Made by a program: the position numbers and the translations under genes. From Laccaria trichodermophora (Eukaryota; Basidiomycota; Agaricomycetes; Agaricales; Hydnangiaceae): a DNA stretch of 64,000 nucleotides. Shown piece by piece: positions 1 to 12,759 of this stretch. The notes under the pieces are model-generated. The model saw only the letters and a list, made by a program, of their open reading frames with translations. It was not told where the DNA came from and did no database searches. The DNA is taken from positions 372,001 through 436,000 of the forward strand of contig JACTVC010000003.1 in NCBI GenBank assembly GCA_018417955.1, in the 5' to 3' direction. How positions within the stretch are numbered: the first letter of the stretch is position 1; every line of letters begins with the position of its first letter.

Positions 1-669
1 TTTAGCAACCTCGTCCCCGATCGAAGGACTTGGTCATGGGGTGGTCGATATAAGTGCATGGTGTTATTCAGTGGGTTATTTGTGGAAACGTGAGGTAAAC
101 GAACCTCTTCTGTTGGTGACATTTGTGGCTACCGAGGTACTTATCGATAGGCCAGATGTCAAAACGCTCCACTTTGTTAGTTGTTAGTTGTGGAACCTCA
201 GGGTCCTGCCAAGTGGCTGTTGGTGCTCTTAAAGTAAATGAAATCATTGAGTGGAGTATTGCGGAAACTGGTTTATTCTTACACCAATAGTGTGAGTAGG
301 ACTCGGAAGCACTCTGGAGATCATGGTAGTGCCGCCTTGTGCCGATGACGTAGACAACTTGCGGTGAACAGCATTTACATATAATGACCTGAACGAGACG
401 AGAGTAGAGAATGTGGGGTCCAGGAAAGAGCGGCCATCGATACTGTGGCGTTGGAGATACGTCGGGAAGAAATGTCATTTGATGTCATTGCTTCTGGCAC
501 CTCGATCTACTTTTGGCGATGGCCGGTTCCAGGATATGTTGCTCTCGTTTCGCACTCTCGGGCCATGGCGATTCCTTGATATTAATGCGCCCCCATCTTT
601 CATCTAGCGCCGCTACTCAACGCCGCCTCGGAAGGTCAGTTGATGTGATAGTCTAGAAGACCCCTCGAA
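1..669. other. no gene supported
   Basis: Several short open frames occur on both strands, including one of 136 codons on the minus strand at 68-478, but none shows splice structure, a recognisable domain or low-complexity protein signature. It is probably the 3' flank of a gene outside the window plus the upstream region of the next gene. Confidence 0.4.
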
Positions 670-670
670 G

Positions 671-681
671 GAGATATATAA
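671..681 (+). promoter_or_regulatory. TATA-like element
   Basis: GAGATATATAA lies about 55 bases before an ATG at 730 in the context CGCCATGGCG, a good eukaryotic start context. This spacing suits a core promoter for the gene beginning at 730. Confidence 0.45.
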
Positions 682-729
682 CGCGGACGGAGGATTGTAC
701 GACACGCTATCATCCTTTTCTTCATCGCC

Positions 730-1535
730 ATGGCGTTAAAGGTCCTTGACGGAGATGCCTACGAAAAAGTAGTTGTATGTCATTCGAAGTGATTACTGTT
801 CCCCGATCAAGAGAAAACTTACCTGTCCCAAGTTCCCTGAAGAATGGAAGGGCGAAAGTTACGATTTCAATGACGCGCTCGTCGCGGACGCCGTTTGTTT
901 TGAGGTTAAACTCTTTCTTTTCCGCTGGCCTTCATGAAACTGACGATTCTTGGTTTACTGATCTTGAACTAGGTCGGCAATTCGTTCGGGGAGTGGATGG
1001 TGGGCAATATGGCCAGTGATGGAACGCCAACTACATTGGACAATGCGCAGAGAAAATTGTCCTGACATCCCCTTCGAGCTTTGTGCACGATGCGCTGACA
1101 TATCGATACAGGTTGGGATTGGTGGACGAGATTGTAACAAGCTGGAGGAACAGGCACCCAAGCCCCGGGAGGAATCCGGTAAGGTGTTCCGCCTCATGGC
1201 TTCGCGAGTGTAAACCCTTTTCTATGATCTATCTTCCTAGTGGGAGAAAATCAACTTCGACACCGTCAAGAAATTGGGTATGTGATACCGTCTAGTACAA
1301 GCTTCATTGTTCATTCATTGAATTTTTAGCCAAACAAAACGTGAATGGTTTGACTGAAAAGAAGTTACAAGATTTCAGAGAGTGGTATTGGGATCAGAAG
1401 TTGAAGGAGAGCGAGACGCCCCATTCTCACGTGCAGGACATTCAAGATCCAAGATCTATAACTGATTTTCAACACGTGGATCCTATGGAGTCGCTCGGCG
1501 TCTGGTTGAAGGACGAGGGATGCACAATTTGCTGA
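730..1535 (+). CDS. hypothetical protein, six exons
   Basis: I do not recognise this family. A consistent model joins six exons: 730-774, 812-892, 973-1058, 1112-1178, 1241-1277 and 1330-1535. The junctions are GTATGT/AAG, GTTTGT/TAG, GTCCTG/CAG, GTAAGG/TAG and GTATGT/TAG. The reading frame is kept through all of them and gives about 173 residues. The protein starts MALKVLDGDAYEKVV, is rich in W, E and K, and ends with KDEGCTIC before TGA. No signal peptide or membrane segment is visible; it looks soluble. The first intron would be only 37 nt, unusually short. The start was chosen for its context and the TATA box 55 bases upstream. It converges on the RCC1-PHD gene, with about 420 bases between the stop codons. 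Confidence 0.55.
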
Positions 1536-1952
1536 CTTTTGTATATGTTGTACAAATGGTTTTGAAAATGAGCAGGCAACGATGCCTAGTTCGGATGCGC
1601 TGGCCTTGTGAACCCATGCCCACCTCAACCCGACGAGTAGTATAGCAACAACTTGAACGATGAAATAATACGGTACATAATATGAGCTGGGGTGTGGCCA
1701 GTACAAAGTAGTAACAATCAAGATGACACGAGATGGGCCTACATAGACAATAAATGACAAGTAGTGCTAGGACATGAAACGGACGGAACAGATCATGCCG
1801 TTCAAACAAAACGATGTTGAAGAGAGGAGAGACAAGTAAAGTCCATGACTTCGATAAATAACAAAATTTCCCACTGATCAGAACCCGAATCACGATCTCT
1901 TCTTTTTGGACGCTGCAAAAACCACACGATCAGCCTGAAACCATCCGCTGAA
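1536..1952. other. convergent intergenic region
   Basis: This 417-base stretch separates two convergent genes. No RNA gene, repeat or domain-bearing reading frame is visible; it probably holds both 3' untranslated regions. Confidence 0.4.
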
Positions 1953-4559
1953 TCAATCAACCTCCTGACCTTTCGTATCACCCTCGTCAACAGCAGGCGC
2001 AGACCTCTTGTTCGCAGCTCCACCACCAGTAGGCTTCCTCCCCGACTTTCCCTTCGCCGGCTTCTCCTGTTTCCAAACTCCCACAGGTGCCCCAGGGTCA
2101 TCTTCACAGTCCGGGCAAAACCATTCCCCACCTGGGACCGCCGAAAGAGGGGGGTCGAGGCATGAGAGGTGCCAAGGGGAATCGCACTATAAGTTAAAAT
2201 GAAAAGGTGATGGATTAGCCAAGATGGTACAACGGCAGACCAAGGAGGAAGATATGATAAGAGGGCGGGGAAAAGAAAAGAAAAGCAGGACAGACCTTAT
2301 CGCATTCCAAGGGGGAGTCATCCTCTCCATTATCCTGCCCACATTTCACACAGAACGGCGGCGCATCGACGTCTTCAGGATGACGTGGGAGGTCGTCGAA
2401 TTTCTCGTTTGGCTTGGCAAGGAGAAGGGTTGTATTTTGGCCGGCTGCAATGCTGTCATTGAAGAGTAAGATTAGGTGTTACAGCAGAAGCGGAAGGGAG
2501 TGAAGAGAAAAGATGGACAATGACGGAGAAGGAGGAAAGCTAAAGGAAGAGCGTACTCAAATACATCAATGCCAACAAGCGGTATGTTTCGCGTCGGTTT
2601 TGTTGCACTCTTGGGTTCATCTTGTCCTAAGCCGAGTTCGCCTAAAAAACACACATTAAAGTCAATCAATATACATGTCGTAAACAATGGTTCACATAAA
2701 GCATACCATTGGCAGCATTTTGCCCCCAACAAACAGTCATAACACTCCCATCATCATCAGGCGTGAGCAGCCAATGCGTTACGCCCCCAGAACGCGCGAG
2801 GAGGATCTTGCATCCCCTGGAAGCTCATGTGAGTCATCATCAGCAGTACTTGAGAAGGAACGATCAAACGCGGGTCCAAGGGGGAAGACGTACATGATGT
2901 CCTGCATGAATCGGAAAGTGGAGTACGGTGACCCTGACGAGCCTGCTCTTGCATAAGCCTTGGTCCCTTGAGATGGAGAGGTGGAACGAGAACGTACCCT
3001 CGCCGCTGTTCTTCCACTTCCCTGCCATCCAATACATCCCTTGTTTGTCAACGACGACGCTGTTCGATGGGCCAGCGGCTATGGCCGACGCCATTGTAGC
3101 TTCGTTGGGACCAGCAAACTGTAACACCCACGTTGTAAGTGAGGGACTGAGAAGAAAAAGGCCGTGCATACCTGCGGCACAACCTTCGGTTTGAGCGCGT
3201 CTACTTGATTCCCCAGACCGAGACGGCAGTAGCCATTATAGCCCCAAACATAGACGAGTCTATTAAATGAGATTTACAACGTAAATATGGACGCAGCTTG
3301 GCAAAGCTGCGCAAAGACCCACCCGGTCGAGTCGAGGGCCAAAGTATGTTGCTGCCCAGAAGCGATTTGGACAATCTTCTTCCCGTCCAATTCTTTGAGG
3401 TAGACTAAAAGGATATGAAAGTAAGCACAAGACCGGACCATTGGAAAAAGTTAATCTGCACAAGAGAAGCAAAAGAAGGAAAGATAGGACCGGAACTCAA
3501 CAGGCAAGCGACGTAAATGGGGGATAAAAAGGGGGAAACGAACCAGGCTGGACCTCAATGTCGTAGCCGGTCTTGTTGCCAGTAATGATCCTCTCGCCCG
3601 TCGTTCCATTTCCGAGCTGGCCTTTTTCAGCGCTACCAAACGAAAACACTACCAGAACGCGTCAGCAAAAGTTTCACGCGGCCTCGCAGCCATACATACC
3701 TTTGCCGGATTCGGTGAGGACTATGGAGAATGTTATTCCAGCTGCAGCCTGCACGACGTGTTCCACGTTGCCCCCATGGGTCACTGGAACGCTCTTGAAC
3801 GAAGGCACTTCCGGACACACATTCTGTCCGCACTAGAAAATCATCCCGGCCATTTCAGCACCCACAAAATGAAAAAAGTACGAATACAACGCGTACCTGT
3901 CCCAGAGTGTTCGCCCCAGCCGCCCACACGGTCCCACAGCTCCCAACGAGCAACGTATGGTTCCTCCCACACGCTGCATGAACGAAGCGTACGCCTGGCG
4001 CTGCACCAAGATATTGAGGTTTCACCTCCTTAGGCGCGTTCTCCGACACGTATTCCGTGGTAGACGCAGGCAGCCCGAGCGCGGAAGAGCCGTTCCGCCC
4101 AAAAAGCCATGCTGAGCCGGAAATATCGAGTACCACGAAGTGACATCCGCTGCATGAGCCGTGGATTGAAGTGACTTTGACGTTGAGAAGAGAACGGAGG
4201 AGGTTAGGTTCGAGAAGGTCGGGGTTCCTAGTGAGGGAAGTGGTTTAGACTCCGTCTTTGCAACATCCACGCTGTCGCTTGAATGTAACCTGACAAAGAC
4301 TTACTGAACATCGGAAGGGGTAGCTTTGGCGGGGTTGCGATCTTTGCGGCCGAGTTTGGGCCTGGAAGTCGTGATAGTGGTGGTGGTGAGAAGACAAGTC
4401 GCGGCGACGACGACGAAGAAACTCACCAGTCCGTTCCACCACATATCAGCACTAAATTCCAACAACGCTCAGTCTACTACAAGATAACCAAAGCGAGTAA
4501 AATGTATACGTGCCTCGTCCCCATTGCGGTTCTGTAGGTATTGATTGAGTCGTGCTCAT
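1953..4559 (-). CDS. RCC2-like beta-propeller protein with C-terminal PHD finger
   Basis: A multi-exon gene encodes RCC1-type repeats. Recognisable blades include [91 protein letters not shown] and [14 protein letters not shown]. The N-terminal [10 protein letters not shown] followed by GRKDRNP resembles the RCC2/TD-60 start (LLICGATNWDLIGRK type). After the propeller an exon carries FCVKCG and [15 protein letters not shown], then WFCPDCE: a complete C4HC3 PHD zinc finger. The tail is short, basic and GK-rich. PHD fingers generally read histone H3 tails, so a chromatin role is likely by family; I infer a nuclear protein. Stop at 1953. The start is uncertain: ATG at 4559 ([15 protein letters not shown]) is plausible, but the first splice join does not resolve cleanly. 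Confidence 0.75.
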
Positions 4560-4975
4560 TGCGTCCGACGTTGTGGAGGGTATAGTTGGGGTTGTTGAAC
4601 AAAGCAAACTGCCTGTATCACACGTCGTCTCAGGCTCAGGTTACGCCAACAAAAAGAGCCCTTTTAAACCATTCATCTTGTCGTGTGCCGTGCATAATGG
4701 GCCTCTACGAAAGAATATATCTACATAACCCCTACTAGCTGAAGAGAAAGCCTTCAGACTAAGTCGTCGGGTTCAAGCAAAAGCTCTCATTGAGTTTCTC
4801 GTACGACTTTGAAGAGCGATGCCGGGAGACATTCAGCTCACATCAACGGGCTGTAATCCCCTTCGGATGCCGATCCCTTAGAATCACTCGGGGCGAAAAC
4901 GTCCATCTCCGTGATTGCAAACACCGTGATTTGACAGGGTACAACAGCTAGAGGAGAGCGCAGAAATCCCTAGAA
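4560..4975. other. intergenic region with left edge of duplicated block
   Basis: This is the upstream region of the RCC1-PHD gene and the 3' flank of the decayed oxygenase gene. The direct duplication shared with 12760 onward becomes recognisable near 4713, at the run TACTAGCTGAAGAGAAAGCC. No gene is seen. Confidence 0.4.
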
Positions 4976-7900
4976 TCAGAGAACCTTCTTCAGATTATCC
5001 GTCGTAGCCACACTCGACTCGGAGTTGCATGACCCAATTAAAACTGTTGAACGAATCACACATGAGTTGACGGCCGCCAATAACACAAGATGATACTCAC
5101 GAACGCTAGTCCCAGTCCGCTTGATAGAATACTGTCATGCGTAATCAACAAGTTATTCATGACAAAAAGAACCAATCACACCTGAAACTCAGCCCCACTC
5201 AGCACAAGAACATCCCCATGAACAAGTGTGACCACAACATTCTCCGTGTCAGGCTTATCAGGTCCTTCATCTTCTTCAGCACCTGGGTCAAGTTGGGGTT
5301 GCACTGCGGGCTCAGATACCTCCACGTCCCTCATCTCCACGTCTCCGGCATGGTTGTCTTGATGGTGATCTTCGCCATCATCCATGCGAATGAGTGAGTC
5401 GAGGTCAGGTAGGAGCGCAAACTCGGGCACTGGTGCTGGTGCTATTGGGGCGAAGCTCGATGTTGGCGCCATCATAGCAAAAGGGGTTGAGGCGGCAACT
5501 GGGTCTGGCCAGAATGAAAATGGGCCAATGCTTTGGAACAAGGGAACGATGCTCGAAGTCGACGCCACTGGTGCTGGCCAAGGTTTGCATCCTCTTCATC
5601 GTCCTCCATCGTCAACAGCGAGTCCAGGTCTAGCATTTGCATCCCCTGTGTGACTGGCCCTATCGTTGAATAAGGATACGCTGGGGCCGAAGGTTGTGCA
5701 TCGGTTGGCAGATATGGGTCATTGTCCTTTGCCTTTGCCTTCCCCTTCTTTTCCTTCCCAGTCATCTTTCCCTCCTTGGACTTCTTGGATACATTTGGCA
5801 ACTTCGTCTTCGTTCGTACGGCCTGGGGGGCTTTGCCCTTTAGAGACAAGGTCAAGACAACTTCACACCCGAGACACATCATCATGACGCTCTTCTTCGT
5901 CGCAGAAGCAGTGTAATTGCCCTACAAACCCAAAAATGAGAGTCTGAACCACGAGAAAAGGGAATCCCACACGTACCCTTTGACTTCCGCTAGTAGCCCA
6001 CGCCATTACATCCATATGATCGACTTCCAACAAAGAAGAATCCACTTCTGCGTAAGCCAACGCCTTGCTAATCAGCAAATCCTTAGCTTCTACCAAGCAA
6101 GGCAATGGTTGCTGCTTTGAACTCTTCACGCTCGACTTCTTCCCTTTTCCTTGCTTCGCCTTTGACTCTGGAGATGGCGCCATGGAGCACGAGTACGTGA
6201 AATCGCATCTGGAAAACCCAAGCAAAGTCAGTCAACGCAACCAAGAAGAATAAGCCAACGAACTGCCATCGTCCACTGTCCTGCTTAACACGACGGACGA
6301 CTGTATATCCATGAACAGCTTCGTCGCGGCTACCTGTAATGATGGCAAGTTACAGGTGAACACATGCTTGATCACTGGTACCGCCGCCTCCGCTGGCGAT
6401 TGCGATTTCAACTTCAGATTCACGCCCTTCTGCAGCCCATCTAGGGTATACGTAAGTGTGCGCACGCCATCTGACCACGACGCAACACGCGCTTGCACGC
6501 CTTCTGGGAACGTATTGTAGGGCAGGGGCAGAGGTTGAGCATCGTGGGGATTTCGAATGATTGACAAGTCCAATGCGAATCCTGGTGGTAGGGCATTAAC
6601 CTGTTAATCAACCACAGTTAGAATTACTATCGGAATGGTTTGAGAAGGATAATGAACCTTGCACACAGAACTCGAACACCTGCGATGCCGGAACATGGCC
6701 TGGAAATTCAGCTTCCCACACTGAACACAGTACCAACCGCTAGGCGCGATATGGGTACCAAACGCCGCCACGAAGTGGGATGAGATCTGTGAATGATAAA
6801 TATCGCCCAGGCGATCCCATATGCTGTGGGACGCTGCGAATCGCGTCAAACAAAACCTTTGATAGACACAAAAGAAGCATACCTTAACACCTAACACTTT
6901 GAAGTATCCCAGAAACGCAAACGCAAACTCTTCTGCAAGAGAAACATTCGGCCAAATGACTAGGACGCGAGAGCGGGCTGCGATGACGGTGACTGGAACG
7001 CTGTGAATGTAAGCGTCGACGAGAATTTGGAGTTCCTCAGGTAAAGATGACGGAAGCCGTCCGGCGCTTTGCTGGGGTTGCTTCTGCAGAGTTGATACAA
7101 CAGGCCGCTCAGCAGCAAGATCGGGGAAAGTTGGTGGGTGGTCACTAATAGGGAGGGATATAGCTAGTCGTTGATGGTCTTCTACGACATTATCCAGCAT
7201 CAGCAAATTCGGAGGACGTTCGAGAGGAGCCATTGCAACTGAGGATGGAGTAAAAGGCGAATAAAGGGTGGTACCGCTCAAAGAAGGACCTCGTCGTAGA
7301 AGACGGTGACCTTGGCTTTGGGAATAAAGATGGGTGAAAGAGGGCCGCCTTTCGATTCCGGAAATGAATCTAGTGAAACGACAGGGGTGCAGTTTCTACA
7401 ACCCAAATGATTGTAGTTTCTTGTGCAAGAAGAACATAATGTAAGATCAACGTCTTTCAACAAGTGCGCCACATCTTTCGAAGGCCGAGTTGCGGACGCA
7501 AGTGATGGAAGAGTTCTTGTTCCAAGGTCGGCATTGAGTGGTTTCGCATCTAACTCCACCAAAGGTCCCGCTCCGACCGAGTCTTTAGTTGTGTTGGAAG
7601 CCGTGGAAGCTTTGGATGGAGGGTCTAGGACAGAGATTGCGCTCGAACCTCCTTCAATTTGCCCCATAGATGCCGCAAGCGTAGGTTGAGAGAGAGAAGT
7701 CGACTCCGCAGTGACAACTTCTTGCAAGAGTTGTTCCGTTGCGCATACAAAGTCCCCGGTTCTAAAGCGAAGGGATCGGCCAAACATTCTTTCAACAAGA
7801 TCTAACATACGTTGTCAACTCCAAAACACGCTTTCCATCTCCAGCGGATACACCAAAACTCTTCCCGGCTTCCTCGAGCAAAATATATGGGTTCTAGGAG

Positions 7901-10900
7901 CACATCCATGAAACACCGTTCACGCATTTCGTTCCAGTCAGCTCAGGCATAACGGCGAAAAATTCATCTCTGCTCTTTAAAAGGGAAATGACTCAGGAGA
8001 GAGGTCAACGTGAGGCTTGGAGATAACTTACGCTTGACCAGATTCTAGGTGTGAATTTTGGCGCAACAGTACCTGTCGGCTCGGACACCTTGGTTTGTAC
8101 GCCCGTGGAAGTAAATTTCGCCTGTTTGACCTTGGGTTTGAGCACCGGTACTAGTTTCCACGTCGGAGGGTTCGGCGTAGGAACGGGAAGAGCTGTAAAA
8201 TAATGATCCATAACGGAGCATCATCCTGTAATTTTTGGGAGGACATACCTTTCGGCTTGGGCGCAGTTTCGTTCTCTTTTGCTTTCTTAGCCCGCTTTTG
8301 TCTTGGAAGCTGAACTGTCGTCGTTGATTTGGCTGCATCTTTTTCTTTCTTTGGTCGGCCTTTCTTGACTATTACAACTTCATCGTCAAGTTGGGATGGT
8401 GGGAGAAAAGTAAAAAGTACACACCACTGCTTACAGAAGCTTCTTGTGTAGGCTCAGTAGTTCCAGAAAGCCCCTCTTGAGTAGTTCCGGAATCTTGTTT
8501 GATTCTCTTGGCTTTAGGTTCACCACTTGCGGCTTCCTTCGCCTTCCTCCGACGTGGCTTCTCTGCAGCTTGAGCTGAATCATTACCTGCGATCGCGGTG
8601 GATGAAGAATCTAGTACATCAGAACTGCCCATAAAAACGTCGTCAGGAGGTGCTGAGGCTGATGCAAGAATATTTTCGGAGACAAAGGAAAGCCCAGCAG
8701 CTGTATCGAGCTGAACCCCGCTTATGGATCTGGACGTAGTTGGTCCCTCCGCCCCCCGCTTCGTCTTAACAGTTTGAGCTCCGCCGTTAGGTGGTACGTG
8801 TAACGCGCCAACCGATATCGTCGTAACATCAGGAACTGGGGCTGGTGCGACTGCTTGGGCGTTCTCATGCACGAAATCAGGTCTCACGCTGCTTGTAGTA
8901 GCTGCATTCAACTTTAGCCGTTTCGCCTTGGGTTCGCCAGCAGCTGGTTCTTTCGCTTTCCGAGGGTGACGTGTCTTCTCGATGACTATGTTGACGTATC
9001 AGCCCTAGCTAAGTTTCAATAAGAAAACAAGACTTGCCTACACTCGATGATCCCTCAGCCGGTAGAGGTACTATTTGCGCCATGGACGATGTTGGTTCGC
9101 GTTGAAGAAAGAGGTGCTCTGCCGCGGAACAAGTCGCTTGCTGTTCGTCCATCTGCATCATAGGTTCCGCAAGCGCTCGACCCTTCCCCTTTTGCTCCTT
9201 CTTCGCAACTATACGGTACGATGGGTCGGTTAACCAATAAGATTCCAAGGAAAAGGAACACAAACAGGTGCTTTCTGTGGCCGTGCTTGGTTGTGGTTGA
9301 GCTGATACCAGTTGAAGCGGCTCTGGTTCCTTTTTACGTAAAGCACCACCTTCTACTACGGTACGCATCTTCTCTTTACGAGGATGGTCTACGTCTATGA
9401 CTAACTTCAGTCAGCCACAGACTCGAAGAATATACCGAGTTCACCTTACCTGGATTGTTTACATTTTATGGAATGGTTATTAATATCTCCAAGTTTGTGT
9501 CATTCATTTGCCCTGGATCCGATTTTTCCAATTTCTGATGTCTCGCCTTTACCTTGCCTGTAACTTCTCGATATTTTAGTTCAAAAGTCCAGATGTCGAG
9601 GATGCATACACACCGATCTGCGAGCTACTTGATCCAACATAGGCCTCCTCCTGAGAGGACATGATAACATCGCGCCCCCCGATATCGCCCAAGTTATGAG
9701 AATGTCTAGGTCTGAGTTTCGCAAGGACTACGTCGTCCGCAGGAGCGCCTTTTTGTTTTCGAGGTCGTTTCTTGGCTATCACACATAGACGAAACCTCGT
9801 AAGTGCAAAATGAACGTGAAAATCAAGCATGACGTACGAGAATTTGCTGAGGGTGACACAGTATCAACAGAGATCTGTGCGTCATTCCGAAGCAATTCAC
9901 TGTCCAAAACTTGCATTCTCTCCAACTCCACTGCGAGGCTGACGGAAGGCTGTGAGTCCACATGGACTGCTTTGTCGGTATGTGGTGGATTACGAGGTTC
10001 ATTGGTGCTAGGAACTTCTCTGCTCGTTAAGCCCGACCAACTCTCGAAAACAACAAAGCATACCAATTCGTCACGGGCCCGATCTGCCGTGAACATCAAC
10101 AGGCGATAGGGGTCTCCCCAAGTGCGCGTTATCCATCTGCCTAACTGCGGACCCAGAATTCAGCGACTTTCGAAAATTGGGCTTCACGTCGCCACCTGAA
10201 TGAAAGTTTTCAGCATAAAATAAACCAAGAACAAGAGCGGACATACCAATTGAAGGCATACCTTGAGCATTCACAGCAGCCGAAATGAGCCCCTGCGAGT
10301 TCGAATCTACTGTTCCACCAGCAGAACGAGACGTTTGCGAAGGTAACTGATCACCAAAGTTTTTGTGTTTGTTGAACCGTAGCTTCGCCAGAACCTCTTT
10401 ATGAGTAGGAACTTCATTCACTTTTCCGGGTTGGTTTGTCATTACTAACAGGACACTAGCATGAGCACGAACGAACAAAAAGTTGAAGTCGGAGCACGTA
10501 CCGCTCGTCGAGGGCACAGACACCCGTACTTCACCACCTAACGATACCACTTTCATATCCCGCGCCTCCGCTATCAACATGGGTTTCCGAGGGTTCCCAT
10601 TGGCCGCACTACCACTAGCACGAGAGCGTAGCTGACCATCAGGGTTTTCATGTTTTCTAAACCGAAGTTTCGCCATGACCTCTTTACGCATAGGCGTTCT
10701 TTTCAAGACCTGTTCGTCGTTCCTACTTATTGCAACACCACCATGAGCACGAACGAACGAAAATCAAAAGTCGAACCACCTACCGGCCCTCGTCGAAGGC
10801 ACAGATGCCTGTACCTCACCACCAATGCCGGACGACAACACTACGTCCATATCTCGCGCCTCTGTGGATAAGGATAGGGCTGTTTTCGGATTTGACGCCC

Positions 10901-11045
10901 CACTGACACTGGCAGCGCGAGAGTTTTGTGTCTGTGTTGTGTCACCAACGGCGCTCGAATTTTGATTCTTTTGAATTGAGGTTTTGCCAAGTGAACGATC
11001 TGACGCACACGACGTCCTTGTACTGTCCACCACTTATGACGCGCA
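4713..11045. repeat. segmental direct duplication, copy A
   Basis: This is collinear with 12760-19595 in the same orientation, with start points about 8.05 kb apart. It carries a decayed copy of the AlkB-like oxygenase gene. It is about 0.5 kb shorter than copy B because of internal deletions. Similarity stops near 11045, just after TCCACCACTTAT, so the two most 5' exons of the gene in copy B (near 19.66-20.05 kb) are missing. Confidence 0.85.
4976..11033 (-). pseudogene. AlkB-like 2OG-Fe(II) oxygenase gene, decayed copy
   Basis: This is the exon-by-exon counterpart of the intact gene at 13016-20049. The C-terminal oxygenase core is still readable: VTLVHGDVLVLSGAEFQ, then after a spliced junction YSIKRTGTSV, then a C-terminal LKKVL. 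Damage is visible. One base is lost near 5587, where copy A has TTTGCATCC and copy B has TTTGATATCC, which shifts the frame inside the acidic linker before the last beta strands. About 0.35 kb present at 14875-15230 in copy B, including an exon upstream of the zinc cluster, is missing near 6840. About 125 bases matching 15672-15795 are missing near 7280. A 45-base stretch is missing near 9360. The N-terminal exons are absent. It is most likely a non-functional duplicate, though a shorter product cannot be excluded. Confidence 0.75.
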
Positions 11046-11330
11046 ACGCAGCCCCACCCATATGATGAAGCCAAACCCACTTTGAAAGTAATGAATGTAA
11101 AAGGCGAACAGTACGCAGTGATAAGGAAGGCGATGAGGAACCGGCAGTGTGGATTAAGTAAGTTAATTATGCATCTCCTATTAGAGCGGACTTCGCCCCC
11201 GCCTTCTCTGAGACACTGTAGGACATTGTTCATGCCTGCGCGCTCATACGCTCTAACTACCTCTCACCCTCTGGTTTCTCTCCCGTTCAACTAGGTCTCT
11301 GAAAGGCCTGCAGCGATCGAACGTGTCTCC

Positions 11331-12256
11331 ATGCCTTCAAGGACCCTCGCTGTGTCGGGCGCGGCGTTCTCGACTCGTGCAGGCGCACAAGACTGCTTTG
11401 ACAAAGGGGACAAATCCTTATTGCCCCTCAGTACATCCGGCGATATTACCGAATACCGGGTGATTACCCTCGATGAAAACGGTCTTGAATTTCAACATAA
11501 ACTATCCATTGGCGAGGTATGTCAGCCGAGTCATCACCCTTGCAATGTCGCCTAATACAGGAATGAGAAGTTGAAGGTAGAGAAGAAGTCGCTTATGCGT
11601 CGGGTACAGGACCTTGAAAAAGCGAACCAGGATGCGGCCAGGGAGAAGGAGGATGCAGCCAGGGAGAAGGAGGATGCGGTCAGGGCGAACCAGGATGCGG
11701 ACAGGGTCATCTTTCAATGGGAAATGGCTACGAAAGCATTACAAGGTCACTTTTTCCCTTATGCCCTTGATGGGCTGCTGACTCGCCCTCATAGCTTTTG
11801 GGCGGCTCCTTTCAGCGGACCCCAGTGTTATCTCTGAGGATACAAGGGCAGCGATGGTTCGCCACTCCATTAAAGATGGTATGTTTGTATGCTCTCCCCT
11901 TTTACTCCCTTGCTTATTATATTACAGTGATAGACTTGCGGTATTTGAGCCTACAACATAGGAATTATCAAAATGAGCGCAATCACCAAACTCATGCCGC
12001 GTCGATCGCATACGCTTCAATCCCCATCCACTACCGACAGATTCTTGAGAGCCTTGTCCGCGCTAAGGCCGCAATATCCGAAGATAGGGCAAGAATAGCT
12101 CACCCATCAGTGAGAAAGTCGGACGTCGCAGGTTTCTTGGCACCTTACATCGAACAACAAATAAATCCTGCGACGGAGTTGTTGAAAGCCGTGCAAGATG
12201 TGAAGGTCATGCATCACCTGACGGGGGACTTGATTCCTTTGTTTGTGGAGGGCTGA
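11331..12256 (+). CDS. coiled-coil protein, four exons
   Basis: I do not recognise the family. The exons 11331-11516, 11568-11745, 11795-11878 and 11928-12256 join in frame and give about 258 residues. Residues 63-120 hold a long charged heptad-like segment with a short tandem repeat (AAREKED twice, then AVRANQD), strongly predicted as coiled coil. The C-terminal part (SLVRAKAAISEDRARIAHPSV and onward) is mixed helical. No signal peptide or membrane segment is visible. The second acceptor is a choice: CAG at 11560 would bring an immediate stop, whereas GAG at 11565-11567 keeps the frame. The gene sits in the spacer between the two oxygenase copies and is transcribed away from copy A. It is single in this window. 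Confidence 0.6.
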
Positions 12257-12759
12257 ATATAGGCTGCTGCAAGTTGTTTTGGCGGTTACGGGGTGTGTGT
12301 TTCTGACCATGGGGGTTATTGAGTACGTTGATCGGAAGATATTTGCCGTGGAACGGAGGAGAGATGCGGAGAAGGTGCAGGAAGGGGTTTGGAAAAGGGG
12401 GCGGTTTTGGCATAGAATTGTTGAAAGCGAAGCTGACATGGTATGGTGGTGCTCCATAAATGAATGACCGAAGTGTTCCCCTCGATCCCACTTTCCGGTG
12501 CAGGCAACGTCGTGGGCTTACTTGCCTGAGTGCTCATCACCACCATATCGTTATTCCCCTGTCCTACCCCGTCTTTACTAGAGATCAAACTGGACATTCC
12601 TCTACGTTACTCAGCATAGTAGCTCACTCCTCTTTCATAAATGCTACTTGGGCGTTCATGTCATTCCTTCCACATATACGTACTAAACCTAGGTTGTTTG
12701 AAGGTCCGTGCTGGTAAGTATTTTTTTGTTTATGTACTCGTGCGTACCAAAGTATCTAT
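12257..12759. other. spacer between duplicated blocks
   Basis: There is no supported gene. Short open frames on both strands overlap each other and show no splice logic. The similarity between copy A and copy B begins at about 12760 (TATCTATATAATCC). Confidence 0.35.

Noticed and set aside
68..478. 136-codon minus-strand frame as a gene
   Set aside because: No domain, no promoter signal, no splice partners; composition looks random.
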